Source of the DNA: an uncultured Collinsella sp.
GTDB lineage: Bacteria > Actinomycetota > Coriobacteriia > Coriobacteriales > Coriobacteriaceae
Reading direction: 5' to 3'
Assembly (NCBI GenBank): GCA_900540095.1
Contig: UQEO01000003.1
Coordinates: 1 to 46,222 of the forward strand
DNA: 46,222 bases
The notes under the pieces are model-generated. The model saw only the letters and a list, made by a program, of their open reading frames with translations. It did not search any database and was not told where the DNA came from. Below are positions 39,967 to 46,222 of the stretch, in pieces. Within the stretch, counting starts at the first letter, position 1. Every line of letters begins with the position of its first letter. Made by a program: the position numbers and the translations under genes.

Positions 39967-41991
39967 ATGAAAAGACTCCCCCGCCTTGCGTTAGCTGCCG
40001 CGTTGTTTGCCGGCGCGCTCACAGGCATCCCAAGCCTCGCTTTCGCGGGGAACCTGCCCGCCGCTATTGACGGCGCCGTAACCGTCATGCACACCAACGA
40101 CATCCACGGCAGCTACAAGTACAGCTACAACGCAAGCAAGGGCACGGGCACCATTGGCTTTGACGGGCTGGCGGTTCTCTATAGCGCTCAAAACAACGCC
40201 CCCGACTTTCTGCTCGATGCAGGCGACACCTTCCACGGGCAGTCCTTTGCCACCATGAGCGAGGGCAAGAGCATCGCCGAACTCATGAACACCTTCTACG
40301 CAAACGGCTACGACGCGACCACACCGGGCAACCATGACTGGAGCTACGGCGCGGACAAGCTTCGCACGATGGCCGGCAATGGTGCCACCAGTACACCTTT
40401 CGCCATGCTCTGCGCGAATGCAACGTCCTCGAACGGCGTATGGAGCTCGAGCATCACCAAGACGCTCAATCGCACTTGGAAGGACGGCGAGGGCAGCCCC
40501 ACGTTTAACTACAAGATTAAGGTCGGCGTCGTCGGAGCCATGGATGAGTCGCTGGGCTCCTCGCTACGCGCGGACCTGGTCGCGGGCACGTCGTTCTCGG
40601 GTGCGGCGGACGCCATCAATGCCGAGGCCAAGCGACTGCGCGAGGATGAGGGCTGCAACGTTATCGTCTGCATCGCGCACACGCTCAACGCCAAGACCTT
40701 TGCCGCAAAGCTCGTTGGGGTCGATACACTGGTCGCGGGCCACGAGCACATCAACTTAGACGAAAACGTGACGGGGGCCGACGGCAAGCCGGTCCGCGTC
40801 GTCGAGGCAGGCAGCGCCTTTGCCGAGGTTGGTCTGCTTTCCATTCCCTATGAGTACGACACCAGGGGTACCGAAACCACCAACGACGACATGGTGACGG
40901 TCTCCGCAGGCGACAGCGACGAGAAGCTCTACACCGCCAAGGACGTCGACGACCTTTTGGCAGACCCTAACAACCAGAACATCCTTGACGAGGTTCGCAA
41001 CAACAAAATCAAGCCACTCGACGATGCCTTTGAAAGCGAATCGAACAAGGTGCTCGGCACATCCTCCACCAACTATTTCTACGGCGAGGACGCCGCGGGT
41101 ACGCATGGCTGGGAGATGGTGCGCACCACCGATCTGCGTCCCAGTAAAGCGGGCGACGCCACCAAAGCCCAGACCATCGGGCATGTTATCTGCGGCTCCT
41201 ATCTTGCCCTGACGGGGGCAGACCTCGCCATCGAAAACGCGGGCGGCATCCGCGGCGGCATCGCGGCGGGCGATGTGACCGCCGGCAACGTCGTCGCCAT
41301 CTCGCCCTATGGCAACACCGTGGAGACCTGGGGCATGACCGGCGCAAACTTCCTCGCAGCGCTTGAGCACTCACTGCAGATCAGCGACGATTGCAACGAC
41401 AGCTACGAGCTTCAGCAAGCCTATGTGGCAGCCGGCCACACCGAGCAGGAGGCGCAAGACAAGTACAAGTGGCGCGATGACTCTGGCAGCGTTCTCTCCT
41501 TTGGCGGCATTAACGTGACGATTGATTGGACGCAGCCCGAAGGCAAGCGCATTGTGAGCGCCACGCTCACCAAGGATGGCAGCATGCTCGATCCCGCCAA
41601 GAACTACACCGTCGCCACCAACAACTACATCATTACCAACACGACCGACTTTCCCACTTTCGCAAATGCCACCAAGCGCACCGAGTGGGGCACATGCGAG
41701 GCGGCGATCAGAGCGCTGATCGGGAAGAGCGACTGGGAGAACAAGATGGCCGGGCTCGCCGGCACCATCAGCTTCAGCTCCGCAGCCGTGGACCCCACGC
41801 CCAATCCGAATCCAACGCCTAAGCCCTCGCCCAAGCCCGGCACGACTACTACGACCACGAAAACCAGCGCCAAGAAGACAACCGGCAAGCTTGTCGCAAC
41901 GGGAGACCGCACGCTGGCCGTGGTCGGCGCATGCCTCATCGGCGGCATCATCGTCATCATGCTCGGCATTATCTGGATGCGCCGCCGCTAA
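39967..41991 (+). CDS. Secreted 5'-nucleotidase / metallophosphatase with C-terminal anchor
   Basis: 674 residues. Signal peptide 1-27 (cleavage after LAFA). Metallophosphatase domain with NDIHG at 44-48, GDTFHG at 86-91, GNHD at 121-124 and GHEH; then a 5'-nucleotidase C-terminal domain with ENAGGIRGGI. A Pro/Thr/Lys-rich linker leads to LVATGD at 642-647, a hydrophobic helix and RRR, the layout of a sortase-anchored protein with a variant LxxTG motif. It likely dephosphorylates extracellular nucleotides for salvage. AAGGAG precedes ATG. Confidence 0.9.
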   Translation: MKRLPRLALAAALFAGALTGIPSLAFAGNLPAAIDGAVTVMHTNDIHGSYKYSYNASKGTGTIGFDGLAVLYSAQNNAPDFLLDAGDTFHGQSFATMSEGKSIAELMNTFYANGYDATTPGNHDWSYGADKLRTMAGNGATSTPFAMLCANATSSNGVWSSSITKTLNRTWKDGEGSPTFNYKIKVGVVGAMDESLGSSLRADLVAGTSFSGAADAINAEAKRLREDEGCNVIVCIAHTLNAKTFAAKLVGVDTLVAGHEHINLDENVTGADGKPVRVVEAGSAFAEVGLLSIPYEYDTRGTETTNDDMVTVSAGDSDEKLYTAKDVDDLLADPNNQNILDEVRNNKIKPLDDAFESESNKVLGTSSTNYFYGEDAAGTHGWEMVRTTDLRPSKAGDATKAQTIGHVICGSYLALTGADLAIENAGGIRGGIAAGDVTAGNVVAISPYGNTVETWGMTGANFLAALEHSLQISDDCNDSYELQQAYVAAGHTEQEAQDKYKWRDDSGSVLSFGGINVTIDWTQPEGKRIVSATLTKDGSMLDPAKNYTVATNNYIITNTTDFPTFANATKRTEWGTCEAAIRALIGKSDWENKMAGLAGTISFSSAAVDPTPNPNPTPKPSPKPGTTTTTTKTSAKKTTGKLVATGDRTLAVVGACLIGGIIVIMLGIIWMRRR

Positions 41992-42045
41992 GCTACACCG
42001 CCGGGCCTTGCAGCCCCTCCGTGCAAACCTTATATCGAGCACAGA

Positions 42046-42076
42046 AGCCCGTCCGATGTGATCGGACGGGCTTTTT
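42046..42076 (+). terminator. Terminator of the 5'-nucleotidase gene
   Basis: Perfect stem AGCCCGTCCGAT / ATCGGACGGGCT with a 3-base loop, then TTTTT. Confidence 0.93.
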
Positions 42077-42119
42077 GGTGGGTATCATGGTTGAATGATC
42101 ATTAGGAGGTTTTCCCTAC

Positions 42120-42887
42120 ATGGAATTGTTTGAGCCGATTCTTCATTTCTTTGAGCAACGGTGGGTCCACAACATCATCTGGGCCGTCATCTTGGCGATA
42201 GGCACCGCCGTCGCCGCCAAGGTCGCATCCAAGACTCTGCGTCACCTACTCAACCGCGACGATAACCCGCTTCCGGCATCGAGCATCTTCATCAATATCG
42301 CGCGCGCCGTCATCTGGGTGATCGGCGGCAGCTTTATCCTCGACAACTGCTTTGGCATTAACGCAAACGCGCTCGTCGCCGCTCTTGGCGTCGGCGGCAT
42401 CGCCATCTCGCTCGGCTTTCAGGACACGCTATCAAACCTTATCGGCGGCATGCAGGTGACCTTTATGGGCATTATCAAGCCCGGCGACAATATCGAGGTC
42501 GGCGGCGTGTCGGGCGTGGTCCAGGACATCACTTGGCGCCACACGACCATCGAAGATGCCTGCGGGCAGACCGTCATCGTCCCCAACTCCAACATTTCCA
42601 AGAACACACTCGTGCATTTGATGCCCTTTGGGCGCGTGGCCGTCCCCGTCGCGGTCAAAGACCCCTCCAAATGGGCATCGCTCGATGTGCTAGCAGACGA
42701 GCTCGTCAGCGCCACCAAAACGGCCGTCTCGCCCATCTCAGGCTTTGACAAGGAACCCTACGTGCTCTTTAGCGAGATCGGCGACTTTGGCATTAAGGGC
42801 AAAATCATCTTTATCGTCAGCGACGACAGCACCACCTTTACGGCGGCCGACGCCTGCATCCGCGCCATCGCCCCCATCATCGCCTAA
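42120..42887 (+). CDS. Small-conductance mechanosensitive channel (MscS family)
   Basis: 255 residues. About two hydrophobic segments precede the pore helix ALGVGGIAISLGFQDTLSN, followed by the beta domain (IKPGDNIEVGGVSGVVQDI, then VPNSNISKNT). Protects against hypo-osmotic shock by opening under membrane tension. Shorter than E. coli MscS (286), lacking part of the C-terminal region. AGGAGG precedes ATG. The stop codon TAA is the first part of the next terminator stem. Confidence 0.92.
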   Translation: MELFEPILHFFEQRWVHNIIWAVILAIGTAVAAKVASKTLRHLLNRDDNPLPASSIFINIARAVIWVIGGSFILDNCFGINANALVAALGVGGIAISLGFQDTLSNLIGGMQVTFMGIIKPGDNIEVGGVSGVVQDITWRHTTIEDACGQTVIVPNSNISKNTLVHLMPFGRVAVPVAVKDPSKWASLDVLADELVSATKTAVSPISGFDKEPYVLFSEIGDFGIKGKIIFIVSDDSTTFTAADACIRAIAPIIA

Positions 42888-42925
42888 ACCACCACAAAGG
42901 GGACAGGCACCTTTGTGGTGGTTTT
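42886..42925 (+). terminator. Repeat-type terminator of the mscS gene
   Basis: 15-bp perfect stem AAACCACCACAAAGG / CCTTTGTGGTGGTTT, loop GGACAGGCA, T-run. It contains the last two bases of the mscS stop codon. Confidence 0.88.
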
Positions 42926-42979
42926 CATTCGTGATACCATGGTTCATATAGTTGTTTAAACGACTAAGGGAGCAAAACT

Positions 42980-44896
42980 ATGGAAGAGGCCTATCGTCAA
43001 GCACGCAAGCGCGGCGAGCAAGGACGTCGACGCGCCATTAGTCAAAGCGAGCATCCGTATCTCACGGACCTCGATAGCTTGGTTGCCCAGCTCCCCTTAG
43101 GCCAGCGAGAGAATGTCGGCCTGAGAGACATTCCACTCGAAATGGTCGTCGGTACGGTTACCAAGGGCCGTCAGTCGGCCTTTTCATGCAACTTTATGCC
43201 CTTGCTGCCGTTTAGCACCGAGTTCGCTCGCAAGTGGTCCAACCTCTACGACATCCAGGTGACCGAGGGCTATCGCGATCCCGTCATCGTCACCGAGTTC
43301 ATGCATCGGTTTTACGTCCAAGAGGGCAACAAGCGCGTCAGTGTCCTCAAATTCCTGGACGCCCCGACGGTTTCGGCCAAGGTCACCCGTCTCTACCCAG
43401 GCACATGGGATTCCGTCGAAAGCCGCCTGTACGGTGAGTTCTGCGCGTTTTGGCGCGTCTGCCCCCTATACGAGATCGAGTTCTCGCGCGAGGGAAGCTA
43501 CGAGACGCTCGCCAAGATGCTCGGTCAGGACCTTATCGAAAAATGGCCGCAGAAAAAGGTCGACTACCTGCGCCACACCTTCCTGCTCTTTAAGCGCGCC
43601 TACCTTCGCGCGGGCGGCGACCACCTGGACATTACGCCCGCCGACGCTATGCTCGTCTACCTTAATGTGTACAACCAGGACCGCCTGCTGGATACGCCGA
43701 CGGATATCGTCGTAAACCGCCTGTGTAAGATTTGGCGTGAGCTGGTCATTGCCGGCAAAAATAACGAGGACAAGGTCGATCTTGTCGAAGCACCGAGCAT
43801 CGATGAGGAAGAGTCACCCGCCAAGTCCACCTCCGGCGTGCTCAACTTCTTTATGGGCAAGACCGTCTATTCGGCGGCCAATCCTCTGCGCATCGCCTTT
43901 ATCCATGAGTTCCCCTGTGCGACGTCGAGCTGGGACAGCCTGCACGACCAAGGGCGTCAGTATCTCGATGAGCACTTTGGCGGTATCGTGCGCACCGAGG
44001 CGTTCGAGGACTGCCACGATCCGGACGTGTTCTACGCCGCCGTGGAAACGGCTGTCAAACATGGAGACAGCGTCATCTTCTCGACCTCGCACCGCCTGAT
44101 GGAATACACGCTCAGGGCAGCCGTTGAGTATCCCCGGTTGCGGTTCCTCAACTGCTCTATCGGCCTTCCCCATCAAAGCGTACGCTCGTATTTTGGAAAG
44201 ATGTACGAGGCAAAATTTCTGCTGGGCGCCCTTGCGGCCAGCATGGCGGACAACCACCGCATCGGTTACCACGCGTCGGTCTTCGCCTCGGGCGCACTCA
44301 GCGAGATCAACGCCTTTGCGATTGGCGCCTCGCTGCTCGACCCGCGCGCGCAGGTCATCCTCACCTGGGGCGATGTTCCCGCCGGTGGTCTTGCCGAAGC
44401 CATGTGCCGCGAAGGCGTAAGCGTCATGACCGGCGCTGACATGTCAAAGTCGCTCGAAGACCCAACGGCCTACGGGCTTCACCGCTTGGTCGACGGCAAA
44501 GTCACCGGCATCGCCATGCCCGTATGGAACTGGGGCCGTTACTACGAGCTCATCGTTCGCAGCCTTCTTCACGGCACGTGGGACGAGACCAGCGACGACA
44601 ACCAAGTGCGCGCTGTCAACTACTGGTATGGCATGAGCTCCGGAGTTATCGACATCCGTTACGCTCCGGGCCTACCCTACCAAACGCGCAAACTCGTGCA
44701 GTTGCTCCGCAACGGCATTGTTGAGGGATCCATCAACCCCTTTGGCGGCGAGCTCCACAGCCAGAACGGCGTGGTACAGATCGAAGGCTTCCCTCCGCTG
44801 CCGAGCACGCAGATTGTCGAGATGAATTGGCTGGCGGACAACGTGGTAGGCACCATTCCGCAGCTCGACGATGAGCCGAAAGTCCCTGCCCTATGA
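42980..44896 (+). CDS. ParB-like domain fused to a BMP/PnrA-like binding domain
   Basis: 638 residues, AAGGGAG upstream. Residues about 45-140 resemble the ParB/sulfiredoxin fold: RDPVIVTEFMHRFYVQEGNKRVSVLKF, with GNKRVSV at 116-122 taking the place of the ParB GERRxRA box. A helical linker follows (about 150-290). From about 303 (PLRIAFIHEFPCATSSWD) to 600 it resembles basic-membrane-protein/PnrA nucleoside-binding proteins. No signal peptide or membrane helix, so unlike transport lipoproteins it should be cytosolic, perhaps a ligand-responsive ParB-like protein. Function unknown. Its stop overlaps the next start (ATGA). Confidence 0.75.
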   Translation: MEEAYRQARKRGEQGRRRAISQSEHPYLTDLDSLVAQLPLGQRENVGLRDIPLEMVVGTVTKGRQSAFSCNFMPLLPFSTEFARKWSNLYDIQVTEGYRDPVIVTEFMHRFYVQEGNKRVSVLKFLDAPTVSAKVTRLYPGTWDSVESRLYGEFCAFWRVCPLYEIEFSREGSYETLAKMLGQDLIEKWPQKKVDYLRHTFLLFKRAYLRAGGDHLDITPADAMLVYLNVYNQDRLLDTPTDIVVNRLCKIWRELVIAGKNNEDKVDLVEAPSIDEEESPAKSTSGVLNFFMGKTVYSAANPLRIAFIHEFPCATSSWDSLHDQGRQYLDEHFGGIVRTEAFEDCHDPDVFYAAVETAVKHGDSVIFSTSHRLMEYTLRAAVEYPRLRFLNCSIGLPHQSVRSYFGKMYEAKFLLGALAASMADNHRIGYHASVFASGALSEINAFAIGASLLDPRAQVILTWGDVPAGGLAEAMCREGVSVMTGADMSKSLEDPTAYGLHRLVDGKVTGIAMPVWNWGRYYELIVRSLLHGTWDETSDDNQVRAVNYWYGMSSGVIDIRYAPGLPYQTRKLVQLLRNGIVEGSINPFGGELHSQNGVVQIEGFPPLPSTQIVEMNWLADNVVGTIPQLDDEPKVPAL

Positions 44897-45603
44897 AAAT
44901 CCTTGCAATAGCCGATACCGAAGAACGATGCCTTTGGGAGTGCTTTCGCAAGGAACGCTTTGAGGGAGTCGACCTGATTTTGTCCGCCGGCGATCTGGAC
45001 CCGGACTATCTTGAGTTTTTGGTTACGGTCATCAACAAACCGCTCATCTACGTGCGCGGCAATCACGATGACCGCTACGCACGTCATGCACCGGGCGGAT
45101 GTATCTGCGTGGAAGACAGCGTGTACACGTACCGAGGGATTCGCATTGCGGGCCTTGGCGGGTCCATGCGTTATCGCGACGGCGCCAACATGTACACCGA
45201 ACGCGAGATGTCCAAGCGCATGCGTAAGCTGTCGCGTAAGGTTAGGATGGTCGGCGGGTGCGACATTCTGCTTACCCATGCACCCGCCGCCGGTATGGGT
45301 GATTTGGACGATCTGCCGCATCGAGGGTTTGAGTGCTTTAACACGGCGCTTGAGTCCTGGGGGGCCGACTACATGGTGCATGGGCATGTACACCAAAGCT
45401 ACGGTTACGATTTTCAGCGCGAGCGGCAGCATGCGTGTGGAACGACGATCATCAACGCCTGCGGCTATACGCAGTTTGAGCTCGACCAAACGCGCTACCC
45501 CATCCGTGGCTGGCAGGCAGCCTGGCTCAACTCGCAAACCATGCGCCGCGAGCTCAAACGCCACGATGCCATCGAGTCCTCAACCGCCAGAACACCCTGG
45601 TAA
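44893..45603 (+). CDS. Metallophosphoesterase with variant first motif
   Basis: 236 residues, calcineurin-like fold. Metal ligands Asp8, Asp34 (GDLD), Asn57-His58 (GNHD), His129 (LTHA) and His163-His165 (HGHVH at 163-167). The first motif is normally D-x-H but here is D-T-E: the His is replaced by Glu10, so metal choice or activity may differ. It overlaps the ParB/BMP-like gene by four bases, implying joint synthesis. Substrate unknown. Confidence 0.88.
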   Translation: MKILAIADTEERCLWECFRKERFEGVDLILSAGDLDPDYLEFLVTVINKPLIYVRGNHDDRYARHAPGGCICVEDSVYTYRGIRIAGLGGSMRYRDGANMYTEREMSKRMRKLSRKVRMVGGCDILLTHAPAAGMGDLDDLPHRGFECFNTALESWGADYMVHGHVHQSYGYDFQRERQHACGTTIINACGYTQFELDQTRYPIRGWQAAWLNSQTMRRELKRHDAIESSTARTPW

Positions 45604-45640
45604 CCACCTCAAAGGGGACGCTGTCCCCTTTGAGGTGGTT
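45602..45640 (+). terminator. Repeat-type terminator of the phosphoesterase operon
   Basis: Perfect 18-bp stem AACCACCTCAAAGGGGAC / GTCCCCTTTGAGGTGGTT with loop GCT, then TTG. It contains two bases of the stop codon. Related to the copies at 39903 and 42886 but with a changed stem and loop. Confidence 0.85.
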
Positions 45641-45655
45641 TTGATGCGATAGCAA

Positions 45656-45690
45656 GAAACCCGGTCCTGCACAAGGCAGAACCGGGTTTC
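45656..45690. terminator. Bidirectional terminator downstream of rplA
   Basis: Perfect 10-bp stem GAAACCCGGT / ACCGGGTTTC between two convergent genes. T-runs are short on both strands. Confidence 0.75.
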
Positions 45691-45728
45691 TTTAGCAATG
45701 CTTGCTTTACTCAGGCAGTAACTAGCAG

Positions 45729-46222
45729 TTACTCAGCCAGGAAGTCACGCTGGACAGCGGGATCGACCTTGACGCCAGGGCCCATGGTGGAAGACACGGA
45801 GATGGACTTGACGTACTTGCCCTTAGCAGAAGAGGGCTTGACGCGCAGGATCTCGGTGTACAGGGCAGCGTAGTTCTCGACGAGCTGCTGCTCAGAGAAG
45901 GACTTCTTGCCCAGGGGCACGTGGCAGATGCCGTAGCGGTCGGCGCGGTACTCAACGCGGCCAGCCTTGAGCTCGGAGACCATCTTGGCGACGTCCATGG
46001 TCACAGTGCCGAGCTTGGGGTTCGGCATGAGGCCACGGGGACCAAGGATCTTACCGATGCGGCCAACCTTGGCCATCATGTTCGGCGTAGCGATAGCGGC
46101 GTCGAAGTTGATCTCGCCCTTCTGAATCTGGGCGACGAGCTCGTCGGAACCAATGATGTCGGCGCCGGCAGCCTCAGCCTCGCGGGCCTTCTCGCCCTCG
46201 GCGAAGACGGCAACACGAACGG
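45729..46222 (-). CDS. rplA: 50S ribosomal protein L1, 3' part
   Basis: The window edge removes the 5' end. The readable part starts VRVAVFAEGEKAREAEAAGAD and continues through GKILGPRGLMPNPKLGTVT, the hallmark of L1, to the stop. L1 forms the L1 stalk and, in E. coli, represses its own mRNA. In bacteria rplA normally follows rplK and precedes rplJ; here rplJ is 22 kb away, so the L11-L1/L10-L12 cluster is split. Confidence 0.95.
   Translation of the reverse strand, partial: VRVAVFAEGEKAREAEAAGADIIGSDELVAQIQKGEINFDAAIATPNMMAKVGRIGKILGPRGLMPNPKLGTVTMDVAKMVSELKAGRVEYRADRYGICHVPLGKKSFSEQQLVENYAALYTEILRVKPSSAKGKYVKSISVSSTMGPGVKVDPAVQRDFLAE

Overview
The window looks like a chromosomal contig from a Collinsella-type member of the Coriobacteriia (Actinobacteria, gut-associated). 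This is inferred from the G+C-rich coding sequence, the FabK-based type II fatty-acid operon, and gene content, not from a database search. Both ends cut a gene (accC at base 1, rplA at base 46222), so it is probably a whole contig.

Region by region. (1) 1-6621, minus strand: a type II fatty-acid synthesis operon, transcribed fabH-acpP-fabK-fabD-fabG-fabF-accB-fabZ-accC. A divergent biotin ligase gene (birA, 6798-7574) follows, and the region between them carries two 19-bp direct repeats that look like operators. (2) 7636-11224, minus: a str-type operon rpsL-rpsG-fusA-rpsJ, with a promoter, a terminator and no tuf. (3) 11471-13300: an A+T-richer ECF sigma/membrane anti-sigma pair between mirrored 38-bp repeats. 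(4) 13314-24106, minus: rplJ-rplL with an attenuator-like leader, galU, then rpoB-rpoC. The C terminus of RpoC carries an extra helix-hairpin-helix domain resembling the alpha-subunit CTD. (5) 24365-35795, mixed metabolism: aminotransferase, inosine-DNA glycosylase, GH13 amylase, SotB-like efflux, a FeoA-FeoB fusion, an esterase, PTS EIIA and asnS. (6) 36054-45603, plus: a WYL-type regulator, a three-gene ABC importer (BPL/TrpXYZ-like), a surface 5'-nucleotidase, MscS, and a two-gene unit joining a ParB-like/BMP-like fusion to a phosphoesterase. (7) 45729-46222: the 3' part of rplA.

The intergenic DNA is unusually rich in structured repeats. There are two long hairpins with an identical core and covarying arms, each upstream of a ribosomal-protein promoter (11308-11448 and 24103-24305). 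There is an array of seven 15-mers in alternating orientation (32190-32390). Two families of recurrent terminator-like palindromes share either a GGGGACAGG loop or a TTGCGGTGGAATAGTTCC arm.

How the genes work together: birA supplies the ligase that biotinylates AccB, AccB and AccC feed malonyl-CoA into the Fab enzymes, and ACP carries the chain. The rplJL, rpoBC and rpsL-rpsG-fusA-rpsJ units supply the gene-expression core. The strongest candidates for something undescribed are the RpoC extension, the paired covarying hairpins, the alternating 15-mer array and the ParB/BMP-like sensor with its coupled phosphoesterase.
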